Origin: Salipiger marinus
Lineage (GTDB): Bacteria > Pseudomonadota > Alphaproteobacteria > Rhodobacterales > Rhodobacteraceae
Direction of reading: 5' to 3'
NCBI RefSeq assembly: GCF_900100085.1
Contig: NZ_FNEJ01000006.1
Coordinates: 202,688 to 266,687, forward strand
DNA: 64,000 nucleotides
Shown here: positions 18,901 through 27,547 of the stretch, piece by piece
How positions within the stretch are numbered: position 1 is the stretch's first letter
How the letters are laid out: each line of letters begins with the position of its first letter
Made by a program: the position numbers and the translations under genes
Notes under the pieces: generated by a model
What the model saw: only the letters and a program-made list of their open reading frames with translations
The model's database searches: none
What the model was told of the DNA's origin: nothing

Positions 18901-19672
18901 CACCAAAGCCAAGCTGCGGCGCGCCCGGGGGTCGCTGCCCCCCAAGAGCAGCATTGCGCGTGCTGCGGTATTGGCTGTAGCGCAGCGCCCCCGCGATGCC
19001 GCCGCCGATGAGGCCGCCGGTCAGCGCCGCCATGCCCAGCTGGCCTGCCACGTTCGGTGTCGGCAGATCCAGCCGCTCGGCTGTTTCGAACTGACGCTCC
19101 AGCAGCAGGGCTTCGGCGCCAGCGTTCACGGCCGCCTCGACGCCAACGACGGTCAGAAGTCGGGCGCCGGCGCTGGCCCCGAAAGGAAGGGACAGGACCG
19201 TGCTCTGATCCGTCGCACCCGCCCACATCCGGCCCAGAAATTCCGCGCCGCCGCCGCCAAGCTGCAGCACGTCCATGGCATCGTCATGCTCCGCCTTCAG
19301 GCGGGACGTGACCTCCTGACCGAACTCCTCGCGCGTGGTCGGCAGGGGGATGCCGAAGTTTCGCAGCTCCGGGTTCTGCGCCAGCATCTGCCGGTTGCGA
19401 TCAAGCACATAGTCCAGTTCGTTGAAGAACCGCGAGTTGGAGGACCGGCTGCGGATGGTGCCCGGCCCGTCGCCATAGGCGTTGCTGTCGCGCAGCCGCG
19501 CAGCCTGCTCTTCCATCACCTCGCGGCTGGTCCGCTGGGCCCGGTTCCAGCTGTCGGTCTCGATCCGCTCTGCGGTGATTCCTGCGGAGAAGGTTTCGCC
19601 AAAATCCGGCACCTTGCCCTGCAGGGGCGCGAGAAGCGGCGCGCTGCCGGTATCCTTCAGAATGAAGGTCAT
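15941..19672 (-). CDS. Multidomain ejected (polyvalent-type) virion protein: muramidase-like, ParB/DdrB-like and RelA/SpoT-like segments
   Basis: A 1,243-residue protein, the largest in the window. Residues 1-250 are helical with a glycine/alanine-rich hydrophobic stretch near 210-230. Around 330-415 a peptidoglycan-cleaving-type domain is suggested by NWRNHNPGNIEYG and FPTYEAGRAAKAALL. Around 500-720 there is a DdrB/DarB-type ParB-like segment (LDPARLMPSPEAD, SMVESGNGRVAAI). Around 985-1075 a stretch resembles RelA/SpoT nucleotidyltransferases (DVARGGFLVNT, DGYFDRKVLVQTPNG, VAEVQIWSPAML). Fusions of this kind are known as phage polyvalent proteins, thought to be injected with the genome to counter host defences. 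Domain assignments are by eye. The gene is coupled by ATGA and TGATG on its two sides. Confidence 0.65.
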   Translation of the reverse strand: MTFILKDTGSAPLLAPLQGKVPDFGETFSAGITAERIETDSWNRAQRTSREVMEEQAARLRDSNAYGDGPGTIRSRSSNSRFFNELDYVLDRNRQMLAQNPELRNFGIPLPTTREEFGQEVTSRLKAEHDDAMDVLQLGGGGAEFLGRMWAGATDQSTVLSLPFGASAGARLLTVVGVEAAVNAGAEALLLERQFETAERLDLPTPNVAGQLGMAALTGGLIGGGIAGALRYSQYRSTRNAALGGQRPPGAPQLGFGDDVARAGRQMRGDAVPPEPSSAGTMGGILGRDAPGMEAADAELPAFDRVIEAGRGFTVVQSADGTAQRREGARNWRNHNPGNIEYGDFARRHGAIGTDGRFAVFPTYEAGRAAKAALLFESGAYRNLSIADAINRYAPPSENNTGAYISVVARAVGVSADTHTASLTPAQRQVMLDAMERHEGFKPGKVNGVQASARQRGGASADAGSSSFSGYSTRRGYTATGQVSAGDGFRIDVEYQVVDLASLQRASGDLQPRDRSRASSDEQISAIAAGLDPARLMPSPEADRGAPIVGPDSMVESGNGRVAAIDRAYNLHPDRADAYRQQIIAAGFEIPEGMQRPVLIGRRTSDLDGTQRQGFVRAANTSQIARMSATERAAMDARGINSETVALYDPTQGLNTPANAPFTRRVLDSMPQAERSGLVDATGKINAEGLRRIRDALFARAYDAPDIVARYAETEAGELKSLLDALAQAAPEWAALRQAVAEGRIRAEMDITPFVLDAMRTIALAREVAAREGGKLASVLDDMLAQVDLLEGNTAPLTVALIRKFAPNGRAARAETIAEFLKRYAAEAQKIGGAEAALFDAPGPLDALKAIDKAAFGDLTEIGRAAVPPAPEPEIRLDDIPEDAFAAGAASPEVEAADAIGAQQLRDAADMTPPRTLQEVENPRQALADLKASQPFETVDQLYELAPAAQSFLEDLGVRVADDLGITFKTPGLKVKATALEKMQRKAYETAQEMTDVARGGFLVNTAEDADRLVARLAAAAGVLDEGWSVTNDGYFDRKVLVQTPNGVVAEVQIWSPAMLEAKNATGHALYERYRSSGDAEESEALMQQMRDLYSAALSRDDASFAKLVGTSNSPKVLANQDFSVSAESSTRAVWDTSAASTGTQSPPGLRSASASFREAENSTAGRPSQSVNTGDVMGDTSGSNVDAADLDDKALQELQAFAAEEFELESGIRLSVREMLDDIDQDDALATVVDLCGVKGKA

Positions 19673-21753
19673 TTCGCGGCCTCCCGCAGCAGGCGCCGCA
19701 AGCTGAAGGTGAACGGCGCCCCCTGATCGTTCATGAGGACGGTCGGCGGCTCGGCGGGATCAGCAGAGGGGCGGACAAAAACGTAGCTGTCATCGCCCGC
19801 AGCCATCAGCTGCAGCTCCGACATGGTGCGCTGGTCGGGCAACTCGCCGTCGATCCGGGGCAGCTGACCCCCGGATACCGCTTTCAGGCGCGCTTCAAGG
19901 CCCTCGGCGGACCACCTGAAGGAACGCGGGTTTCCGGGATCCTGCGCATAGCCAAGCCGCGACAGCGCCTGCTCCACCTCCGGCGCCCCGGCGCCCTTCG
20001 GCAGGATGACGGGCACGCCGGCAACCTCCTGAATGCCGCCGCGCGCCTGGGCCGTGCCGTGGCGCCCGGTGCCGCCCAGAACCTCGTGCAGGGCCTGCGT
20101 GTAACGGTCGTCATCAATATCGGCGGTCGGATCGACCCGCCCCATGCGCCGGGCGTAGAGGGCATCCGCCGCCGCAAGCGTGCGCTCCTGAAGCGCATCC
20201 CCGCCCGGAAGGTCTGCGTAGACCGCATCGAGCACCTGAAACGACACGCCGCGCCGGTCGGCCAGCGGCGGCATGACGACGTTTTCCCGCGCCAGAGCGG
20301 CCTGCCCGCGCAGCATGTCGAGCGCCCGGCCGGGCGGGTTGCCCGCCGACAGGAAATCCCCCGCGTGGACAAGCACCGGATCCCCGCTCAGCCGCTGCAG
20401 CTCTGCCGTGCCCACGGTTCTGGAGACAACACCGGCCAGACGCATCCGCTCTTCCGGATCGTTTTCTGCGTCCAGGGCAGTTTCCAGTGCGTCGGCTTCG
20501 GCTTCGGTCAGGATGCGGCTATCGCGTGCAAAGCCTGCGGATACCAGCTCCTCGCCGATCTGAGCGCGCCGGGTCAGCTCGGCGGCGAGCGTCTCGCTGT
20601 CCGCCGAAAAGTCGATCGGGCTGATCTCGGCCACGCCGACGGTGCCGGCATAGGCGATGGGGTCTTCGTCATAGCCCTTTTCGTGCTCCTCAAGCCGTTC
20701 CTGAAGAACCTTCAGCCGTTCGGTCTGGTACGGCTTGGTGACCTTCCGCGCCTCCTCCTCATCGATGAGGGCGGCCAGCTGCGCGGGCGTCAGGGTGGCA
20801 AGCGATCCGTTTTCTTCCCGCAGGGCAATGGCGGCCTTGGCCTCTCCATAATACTCGCTCTGCTGAACCTCTGGATCCTCGAGGAACCGTTCATCCACCG
20901 CCTCGCGACCATCGGCGGCGATGTCCCTGATTTCCCGGATCCGGTCATTGATCGCCTTCTTGCGTTCGAGTGCGGCCTTTTCTGCCGCCGTCGCGGCGGC
21001 TCGGGCATCGGCCTCCAGTTTCCCCTGGGCCTGCACGCGGTAGCGGGCGACGGTGTCCGCTTCCAGCCCAAGGAAGCCGCCCGCATCGGCGGCGGCAATG
21101 AAGGCCTCCGGGTCGTCGGACACCATCCTGATGGCGCGGGCGTTGGATATGTCGCCCTGCAGACCGATCCTGCGGCGCTCCGCCTCGGCGGCATCGATGA
21201 CACCTGCGGCCAGCAGACCCTCGATCTGTTCGTTGCCCTGAGACAGGAGCACGTCAACCGTGCCCGCATCCGCGCTGGCGCCGGTCCGGGTCGCTTCATG
21301 GGCGTAGCGCAGAAACGACGCCTCCCGCTCGGCATTGCGCAGGCCGACCGTGCGGCGCCCAAGGTCGAAGGCCACGGCGTTGGTCAGCTGGTCGAAGGCA
21401 AGACCGAAAGGCTCGCGGTTCTTCGGATCGATCAGGGGTCTGCCGGTCTCTGCCGTGGCGGTGTCGTATTGCTCGCGCAGCGCCTGCACGCCCTGCGACC
21501 ACGCGGCGTCTGCGGCATCGGGATCCCCGATCTGCTGCACCGACAGGCGAAGATCATTTACGTCGCGGGTCAGATCGACCTGACTGCGCTTCAGCTCGCG
21601 GTCCAGCCGTTCCGCCTCGAGGCCCTTGCCGACCTGCGCCATGACCTGCCCGAAATCGGCCAGAGCTGCGCCGCCCGTCGGCACGGCCTGCTGCGGCGCC
21701 CGGGCGGCGCGACCGGGGCTGAGCGGCCCGACAGGGACGGTGAGCCGCGTCAT
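19669..21753 (-). CDS. Internal virion protein (gp15-like)
   Basis: A 694-residue, acidic, largely helical protein with extended coiled-coil regions (LEADARAAATAAEKAALERK, ERLKVLQERLEEHEKGY). It lies between the 178-residue gp14-like gene and the giant ejection protein, matching the T7 order gp14-gp15-gp16, and overlaps both neighbours by ATGA. T7 gp15 forms part of the DNA ejection tube in the periplasm. Sequence similarity to gp15 is not obvious by eye, so the call depends on order, size and composition. Confidence 0.65.
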   Translation of the reverse strand: MTRLTVPVGPLSPGRAARAPQQAVPTGGAALADFGQVMAQVGKGLEAERLDRELKRSQVDLTRDVNDLRLSVQQIGDPDAADAAWSQGVQALREQYDTATAETGRPLIDPKNREPFGLAFDQLTNAVAFDLGRRTVGLRNAEREASFLRYAHEATRTGASADAGTVDVLLSQGNEQIEGLLAAGVIDAAEAERRRIGLQGDISNARAIRMVSDDPEAFIAAADAGGFLGLEADTVARYRVQAQGKLEADARAAATAAEKAALERKKAINDRIREIRDIAADGREAVDERFLEDPEVQQSEYYGEAKAAIALREENGSLATLTPAQLAALIDEEEARKVTKPYQTERLKVLQERLEEHEKGYDEDPIAYAGTVGVAEISPIDFSADSETLAAELTRRAQIGEELVSAGFARDSRILTEAEADALETALDAENDPEERMRLAGVVSRTVGTAELQRLSGDPVLVHAGDFLSAGNPPGRALDMLRGQAALARENVVMPPLADRRGVSFQVLDAVYADLPGGDALQERTLAAADALYARRMGRVDPTADIDDDRYTQALHEVLGGTGRHGTAQARGGIQEVAGVPVILPKGAGAPEVEQALSRLGYAQDPGNPRSFRWSAEGLEARLKAVSGGQLPRIDGELPDQRTMSELQLMAAGDDSYVFVRPSADPAEPPTVLMNDQGAPFTFSLRRLLREAAK

Positions 21754-22286
21754 GCCAGAAGCTCCGGCCAGATGTCAGGCGCTGCCGTCAGGAAATCAGC
21801 CGCAGCGGAAAAGCCGCCCTTGATGACGGCATTCCGGCCCTGGGCGCGCAGCATGCGCTGCTGTCCGGTCAGTTCGACTGCCTCGGCCTGCCCGCCCTGC
21901 CGGATCGCGGCACTGCCGAAAGCCATTTCCTCGGCTGCCGTCTGGCCAAGGTAGACTGCGGACGGGCTGCCCAGATCGACGCCCCGCGCGGCAAGCTCGG
22001 CCCGCTGGCTGCCGATCTGGCGGCGAAACTGTGCCCGGTAGCGCTGATCCTCGACCGAATTCAGCTGCAGCATCTGCTGCTTCTGTTCGCCAATGGCCTT
22101 GGCCTGCGCGGCAGCAGCGCGGTTGGTCTGCACGCCCTGCCAGATGCTGCCGCCAATCCCGGCGACGGTGCCGGCAAGCTGCAGCACCTGCCCCGTCGTC
22201 ATTGCGGCCGCCGCCGCACCAGCGCCCGCTGTGCCAGCGCCCGCTGCCCCGGCAACAACAGGAGCGAAGATTGCGGGAACACACAT
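21750..22286 (-). CDS. Internal virion protein (gp14-like)
   Basis: A 178-residue protein with an alanine/glycine-rich hydrophobic N-terminus (about residues 5-50) that could span a membrane, then a helical region (IGEQKQQMLQLNSVEDQRYRAQFRRQIGSQ). The stretch GVDLGSPSAVYLGQTAAEEM is characteristic of small podovirus internal virion proteins. It precedes the gp15- and gp16-like genes. It would form the outer-membrane part of the ejection channel. Confidence 0.7.
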   Translation of the reverse strand: MCVPAIFAPVVAGAAGAGTAGAGAAAAAMTTGQVLQLAGTVAGIGGSIWQGVQTNRAAAAQAKAIGEQKQQMLQLNSVEDQRYRAQFRRQIGSQRAELAARGVDLGSPSAVYLGQTAAEEMAFGSAAIRQGGQAEAVELTGQQRMLRAQGRNAVIKGGFSAAADFLTAAPDIWPELLA

Positions 22287-24748
22287 CAGGCGCCAACCTC
22301 TTCGATATTGGGCACAAGGCCGGTGATCGTCAGAGGGGCGAGCCCGTCCGGCAGGAATTCGATCGACACCTCGTCCGCCTCGCCGCTGTCACAGCCAAGC
22401 CCGACGATGCCGCTGGCGTCGCGCGCGACTGTCTCCAGAATGCGGTAGGGCAGCAGTTCGCTGGGGGCTGCCGCGTGTTCCTCCCCGGCGTCGTTCCGTT
22501 CGATCGTGCGGACGAAGCCCGCCGCCGTGCGATGGACGATAGCCGCAGACCCCCGCTTCAACCGCCGCTTTCGCCCGCGGCTGTCACCATCCCGGGCGCC
22601 GGCGCGCAGGGGCAAGGTGCGCACGCGGTGGCTGGTATCGACCAGACCGATGACCGCGTGGGACACAGGATCCGGAAGGGTCAGACTGCCATCCTGTGAG
22701 ACGGTCAGATCGTCATAAGCGCCGCGGTCGGTCCATGCGGACACGGTCTGACCAGCCAGATGCGGCAGGCTGAATTCTGAGGTCGGCACAGCAGGATCAA
22801 AAACTGCCCCGCAAAAGGCATGGTTGAAGGTTTCGACCCCGCCCGCGCCGGACAGGGGAAGCACGTTCAGCGCCTGCTCCTCGATGCAGCGGACCGTCTG
22901 GCCGCCGATCTCGCGGCGCACGATCATGGTCAGGAGGTCATAGGCGGCATCGACGCTGGGGGTCACATCGATGTGCTCGACAAAGCCACCGGCCACAGGA
23001 ACGGGCGCCCAGCCCAGCACATCCTGTTCCGGGTCATAGATGACGCAGGCCAGCGTTCCGTCGCCGCAACGCAGCCACCCGCGCTGAAACGGCGACGGCT
23101 GCCACACGATCTGTTCGAAGCGGGCGCCGCCCAGATGCTGCGACGGCAGGGAAAGCTCGACGGGTCGCATGGCGTCTTCGGAGAAGTTGTAGCGGATCTC
23201 CATCACCCGGGCGCGGTCCTTGGTGACGTAGACCGGCCAGCCATAGGGCAGCGCGGGCTGCACCCGGGCGGCGCCGTCCGTCGCCACCACTTCGGGGCGG
23301 AAGGTGGTCAGGGTGATCGGTTCATCACGCGATCCCGCCGCCCCAAGCCGCACGCCGCCAAGCGAACCGATATAGACGCCGCGACGGCCCGACACGAGCC
23401 AGTTGATTTCGTTCTTGGACGAGACGCCGCCGATGTCATAGCTGAACGATCCGTCCTCCTGATCGCTCGGCAGGAAATCCCGATAGGCGCCGATGGTGGA
23501 AAAGGTGATGGTGCGCGGCTCTGTCGGGGTGCGCGCCGCAACCAGCCGCTGCTGGTGAAGGGTGATGTGACGCGGGAAACCGTAAATCTCGTTCCATGCG
23601 CCTTCGGACCAGCGATAGGTCGGGTCATCGACGCAGGGCTGCGGAACAGCCGTCACAACATCCGCAATGGCGGTGTTGGTATCGACAACCTCGGTGATGC
23701 GGACAATCCCCGCTTCGGTTGAATGGTGTTTGTAGAGCGTGGCTTTTGACAGGTCGGTGCGCACCGTGCCCGAACTGTGGACCGGGGGATTGATCCCGGT
23801 GTTATCGCCCGCCGTGATCTCGTAAACATTCTGGTCGTAGCGGACCAGCTGGCCCACCTGGCAATCGGCATTGCCAACCCAGATCGGCACGTTGCGCCAA
23901 TCTGTCGGCTCCAGCAGGATCAGCACGCCGACATGCTCCGGGGTGAAGATGTCCCCCGATGCAGCCAGCGTCACGCCGACGGCACCCGGGCCGATCATGG
24001 TATCGTACAGGAAGGTCCACCAGACGGCGGGGCTGCCAAAGCCAGCGCCAGTCAGTGCGGTGCCGCTGGTATGTCGGGGCGCCGTGGATCCACACGATCC
24101 GTCTACGGCCTCTTCAAGCGGCGATCCGACACCGGCGAATTCATAGACCCGGCTGCCCGTCTTGCGGACGTCGCCGATTTCCAGATCCTCGTCCGCCTGC
24201 CAGTAGGTTTCCGCACCGGTGCCGTCGGGGCCGATCAGCTGGATCGTCTTCGCTTCATCAAGGTTCTGGACCCGGAACGGCCCGGCCTCCAGCTTGGCCG
24301 GGGCAAGCGTCCAGTTGTCCAGGGCGAAGCGGCTGAGCTGCTGCAGCGGGTGCCGCCCGTCCGCGAGATACATCACGTCGGCGTCCTGCATGTGGTTCAG
24401 GTTGGGCAGGTCCGCCGCGGTGAATGGCGTGTCCAGTTCATAGGGCACACCGCCCTGCATGACCAAGGCGCCGTAGCGCCAGACCCGCATCTTGCCTGCG
24501 GTAAATTCCAGCGCCAGCGCGTCGTCATCCGCAAAGATGAAAGGCACGCGGATGGCATAAGCGTTGCCCCGCGTCGTGCCGCGAAAGATGGTGCCGGGCG
24601 CGCGGGTGAACCCGCCCTGCCGCAGCGGCAGGAAGCCGCGACAGATCGCAAGGCCGGTCTGGTGCCGCTGGAAATCCTCCCGCGCGTGCAGCAGCGGATC
24701 AATCTCCCCGGCAGAGAACGCGACCTGAGGCGGGCGGGAGGCGGTCAT
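22286..24748 (-). CDS. Tail tubular protein B / tail nozzle (gp12-like)
   Basis: An 820-residue beta-rich protein. It opens with PQVAFSAGEIDPLLHAR and RGFLPLRQGGFTRAPGT, which is the recognisable start of podovirus tail nozzle proteins. The middle contains AWNEIYGFPRHITLHQQRLV and TFSTIGAYRDFLPSD, also family hallmarks. Six copies would form the nozzle below the gp11-like ring. The start overlaps the gp11-like stop by ATGA. Length is as expected for the family. Confidence 0.85.
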   Translation of the reverse strand: MTASRPPQVAFSAGEIDPLLHAREDFQRHQTGLAICRGFLPLRQGGFTRAPGTIFRGTTRGNAYAIRVPFIFADDDALALEFTAGKMRVWRYGALVMQGGVPYELDTPFTAADLPNLNHMQDADVMYLADGRHPLQQLSRFALDNWTLAPAKLEAGPFRVQNLDEAKTIQLIGPDGTGAETYWQADEDLEIGDVRKTGSRVYEFAGVGSPLEEAVDGSCGSTAPRHTSGTALTGAGFGSPAVWWTFLYDTMIGPGAVGVTLAASGDIFTPEHVGVLILLEPTDWRNVPIWVGNADCQVGQLVRYDQNVYEITAGDNTGINPPVHSSGTVRTDLSKATLYKHHSTEAGIVRITEVVDTNTAIADVVTAVPQPCVDDPTYRWSEGAWNEIYGFPRHITLHQQRLVAARTPTEPRTITFSTIGAYRDFLPSDQEDGSFSYDIGGVSSKNEINWLVSGRRGVYIGSLGGVRLGAAGSRDEPITLTTFRPEVVATDGAARVQPALPYGWPVYVTKDRARVMEIRYNFSEDAMRPVELSLPSQHLGGARFEQIVWQPSPFQRGWLRCGDGTLACVIYDPEQDVLGWAPVPVAGGFVEHIDVTPSVDAAYDLLTMIVRREIGGQTVRCIEEQALNVLPLSGAGGVETFNHAFCGAVFDPAVPTSEFSLPHLAGQTVSAWTDRGAYDDLTVSQDGSLTLPDPVSHAVIGLVDTSHRVRTLPLRAGARDGDSRGRKRRLKRGSAAIVHRTAAGFVRTIERNDAGEEHAAAPSELLPYRILETVARDASGIVGLGCDSGEADEVSIEFLPDGLAPLTITGLVPNIEEVGA

Positions 24749-25344
24749 CGCATGACCCCCGCCGCCCAGTCGTCACTGGTCTGCTGCGGCAGCCCGTCCA
24801 GCCGGGTGCCAGACGCGGTGCCCTGATCGGACGTGATGGCGCGCTGGAATGCCGCGCTCAGATCATCCTTCAGCTCGACCCGCTTCGTGCGCGAGGTGAC
24901 CAGCTTTGGCGACAGCAGCACGGCCAGCTGGCAGGCGACGGTCAGCTTGAAGTCCGACGGCAGCTGCGCCTCGTTGGTGAGGTGGAACGTGCCCCGGATC
25001 AGGATCTGCCTTTCGCTGGCGCGCAGCGTCATGCCATCGACCCGATACCGGATCCCGCTGCCATAGACCTTCCGCAGCTTCAGCATGTCATCCGGCAGCA
25101 GGAACGCATGCGGCAGATCCGGATCCGTCGCATCGTTGGGGCCCGGCAGCGACAGAGGCGGGCGGATCATCCGGCGCGCGAAAGACCAGTCATAGGCTTC
25201 CAGCATCATCCGCAGAGCCTCGGGATACTGCTCTGCCGCCGCCTGCGCCTCTTCGGTATTCTCCCCGAAGGACTGCAGCGGACGCATTTCCATCAGGCGG
25301 AACGCCTGTCTTGCGATGGTGCTGGCGGCGATGGCGACGGTCAT
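24745..25344 (-). CDS. Tail tubular protein A / adaptor ring (gp11-like)
   Basis: A 199-residue protein with the gp11-family pattern: an N-terminal helix (IARQAFRLMEMRPLQSFGE), then ALRMMLEAYDWSFARR, a central LPHAFLLPDDMLKLRKVYG and a C-terminal LTVACQLAVLLSPKLVTS. In T7-like virions twelve copies form the ring that joins the portal to the nozzle. It is coupled to the nozzle gene by ATGA and follows the head genes. Confidence 0.85.
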   Translation of the reverse strand: MTVAIAASTIARQAFRLMEMRPLQSFGENTEEAQAAAEQYPEALRMMLEAYDWSFARRMIRPPLSLPGPNDATDPDLPHAFLLPDDMLKLRKVYGSGIRYRVDGMTLRASERQILIRGTFHLTNEAQLPSDFKLTVACQLAVLLSPKLVTSRTKRVELKDDLSAAFQRAITSDQGTASGTRLDGLPQQTSDDWAAGVMR

Positions 25345-25391
25345 GGAACCCCCATGGATGGGCCGGGCACCATGGCCCGACCGCGGGCGCG

Positions 25392-25850
25392 TCAGGGCAT
25401 GATGTAGGCGATGCGGAAGGTCATGGACCCGGCGCCCGTGGCATTGGCCTCAGCATGCGCCCAGATCTCGAGCTGGCCGCCCGGGTTCTCTGCCAGCCCC
25501 AGCACCTCCCACCAGCGCTTGCCGTGGTTGGCATCGGCCACCGCGAACGGGGTGACCACGTTTTCGGTGGCTTTGGTCTGGTCAACCAGCGCGTCGGTGT
25601 CGGTTTCGGTGCCGATGACCACCTGCGCAAAGCCCCAGCTGGCCACGCCAAAGAACGTGTCCTCATGCACCAGCGCGTTCGAGGGCACATTCGCGAGATG
25701 GTATTTCGATCCGCTGCTGTCGGTGCCGACGTTGGCAACGCTGCCGGTGGACAGGACGAGGCGCCCGCGCGCCACCTCGGGATCGGGCGGCGTCGCGGTG
25801 ATGTCGAAATGGTCATAGACCAGATTGGAATTGCCGGTGACAACGGCCAT
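25392..25850 (-). CDS. Virion structural protein next to the capsid (decoration or head protein)
   Basis: A 152-residue protein rich in Thr, Val, Ala and Gly with a beta-type composition (VYDHFDITATPPD, GRLVLSTGSVANVGTD, GSMTFRIAYIMP). It sits immediately downstream of the major capsid gene, in the place where BPP-1-type phages carry a capsid-stabilising protein. No enzymatic motif. The role as head decoration is inferred from position. Confidence 0.6.
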   Translation of the reverse strand: MAVVTGNSNLVYDHFDITATPPDPEVARGRLVLSTGSVANVGTDSSGSKYHLANVPSNALVHEDTFFGVASWGFAQVVIGTETDTDALVDQTKATENVVTPFAVADANHGKRWWEVLGLAENPGGQLEIWAHAEANATGAGSMTFRIAYIMP

Positions 25851-25910
25851 GGGGGTTACTCCTGGAAAGGGGAAGGATCAGGCCGGATGCGATGCGCCCG
25901 GCCCGGTCGG

Positions 25911-26855
25911 TCAGCCTTCGACGCAGCGGATGATGCGGACGCCCTTGTCCTCGACACGCCCGGAATTCACGTAGGCGTCGACATAGACGTAGGGCAGGTT
26001 TTTGGCGGAACCGTCGTTCCAGATCCGGCCATCGACGTCCTGCCAGAAGGCGGCAACGACATTTTCCTTCGTCCAGATCGGGACCAGGCGATGGCCGCTG
26101 CTGTCATAGGGCACCCGGTTGGAGAACAGCCAGTTGATCCCCAGCAGCGTGCCCGGCTTGCCGTTGCGGATGTTCTCCACCTCGAACGGGTTGAGGCTGG
26201 TCTTGGTGGCAAGCGCCAGATTGATCAGGTCGGTTTTCTGCTTCGGGCTGATCAGGCCATAGATTTCCTGATCGCTCTCCAGCCCGAAATCCTCGAGCTC
26301 CATGCCCTCGGTCGCCGCGCGCAGCTTTTCGGCGGTCAGACCGATGCTCTCGCCGCCCAAATCGTGGGCGATGTAGTTTCCGGCGGGCAGGGTCACCAGC
26401 GCATTGGGGGTCTTGCCCTCATAGACGCCACCCATGATACCGCCGCCCGCAACGCGGAACTTGCCGGTGCTCTGCACCTTTTGCACCCCAAGGATCGTGT
26501 CGAACACGCCGCGTTCCACGCCCTTGACGTGGTTCTGCAGGAAGGTCGATGTGGGATCCATCGCCTTGTCGAACTGTTCTTCCTTGGTGATGTATTGCCC
26601 GGTTTCGATCACTTCCGGACGGACCAGCCAGCGGCGGGAATGCTTCGGCGGGTTCTCGGGGTTCCGGCGGCTGTAATCCTCGCCCTTGATGTAATCGACC
26701 GCCCCGACGAGATCCGCGATGTCCTGCGCTTCGCCCTTGCCGTCAGCGACAGTGACAGCGGCGCGCAGCGGGTTCTGCATCTGCTGATGCACCATCTTCA
26801 CGTTGTTGGTGAAGGTCAGCTTGTGATGGTCCTCGACCACCTGACGATAGGACAT
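25911..26855 (-). CDS. Major capsid protein
   Basis: A 314-residue protein of the size and order expected for a BPP-1/Bbp17-type major capsid. Notable parts are MVHQQMQNPLRAAVTV near the start, RRWLVRPEVIETGQYI near residue 73 and GYLISPKQ-like LISPKQKTDLINLAL near 200. It ends RVEDKGVRIIRCVEG. A strong ribosome binding site (GAGAGGGG) precedes the ATG. It follows the scaffold gene after an interval that holds a small gene, a rightward moron and a hairpin, which may allow separate control of this highly expressed gene. Confidence 0.8.
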   Translation of the reverse strand: MSYRQVVEDHHKLTFTNNVKMVHQQMQNPLRAAVTVADGKGEAQDIADLVGAVDYIKGEDYSRRNPENPPKHSRRWLVRPEVIETGQYITKEEQFDKAMDPTSTFLQNHVKGVERGVFDTILGVQKVQSTGKFRVAGGGIMGGVYEGKTPNALVTLPAGNYIAHDLGGESIGLTAEKLRAATEGMELEDFGLESDQEIYGLISPKQKTDLINLALATKTSLNPFEVENIRNGKPGTLLGINWLFSNRVPYDSSGHRLVPIWTKENVVAAFWQDVDGRIWNDGSAKNLPYVYVDAYVNSGRVEDKGVRIIRCVEG

Positions 26856-27063
26856 GGGTGCCCCTCTCTCGAAAAATCAACAATATGGTGAGATTTCGGA
26901 GGGGTTGCCCGATGACACCGGACCCGACCTGAGCCGTAACGTGGCCTGCCCGCCGGAATTGCCCGGATCAGACGGACCCGCAAAGGGGTTGCCCGTCGTG
27001 AAAACTTCATCCCGAATTTTGCGCGAAAGTCAAGACAGAACGCCACATATGGCCATCGGATGA

Positions 27064-27090
27064 CCGGGCCCTACTGCATGCAGAGCCCGG
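27064..27090 (-). terminator. Hairpin between the 75-residue gene and the capsid gene
   Basis: A 6-bp stem (CCGGGC with GCCCGG) encloses a 15-base loop that itself contains the palindrome TGCATGCA. It lies 7 bases after the stop of the small gene on the minus strand. There is no T run, so it could be a weak terminator or an RNA processing/stability element upstream of the capsid gene. The interval 26856-27063 holds nothing else recognisable apart from the capsid ribosome binding site. Confidence 0.35.
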
Positions 27091-27096
27091 AACAGA

Positions 27097-27324
27097 TCAG
27101 GGACTCCGATCAACAGCGCCTGAGCGCGCGATCTGGTTTGCCGCGACACCCGCGCGGGATCGGCAGCGATCTTGCGCAGTGACCAGCGCCAGCAGCACCT
27201 GCTCTTGATCAGGCTCCAAGTCTAGGCTGGACAAGACGTTTGCCAGCGCAACCGACAGCCCCTCCTGTTCGTGAAGTGCTTCCAGAATTTCTTCCGCTCG
27301 GTCGAAGGTTTGCTGATTGATCAC
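27097..27324 (-). CDS. Small hypothetical acidic protein
   Basis: A 75-residue protein with a GTG start preceded by GAGGTG at good spacing. The sequence is helical and acidic in the first two thirds (DRAEEILEALHEQEGLSVAL, SLDLEPDQEQVLLALVTAQD). It lies between capsid and moron in the leftward late operon. No family recognised. Confidence 0.5.
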   Translation of the reverse strand: MINQQTFDRAEEILEALHEQEGLSVALANVLSSLDLEPDQEQVLLALVTAQDRCRSRAGVAANQIARSGAVDRSP

Positions 27325-27398
27325 GCCGACACCTCATATGTCTGCGGTGCCGGCGGGGCAGAATATCCGGAGCTGAGCTGGTAGCGGCACACAAAATT

Positions 27399-27431
27399 CA
27401 TTCTCGAACCTCTTTCCATATTGCGAGAATG
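27399..27431. repeat. Inverted repeat upstream of the rightward membrane gene
   Basis: CATTCTCG at 27399-27406 and its exact complement CGAGAATG at 27424-27431, separated by 17 bases. Read leftward the second arm is followed by AATTTT, so it may be a leftward terminator. It could equally be an operator for the 27548 gene, which it precedes by about 120 bp. The rest of 27325-27547 shows no gene. Confidence 0.35.
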
Positions 27432-27547
27432 AGAAATCCCAGCACCTGAAAAAGGCCGAAGCCCGACAGATAATGTGGACATTCGCTGGCAATTGCCGGT
27501 GTCAAATGGTTTGATTGCAGGCGAAGTAGTTTCCGTCGGGTACTGTC

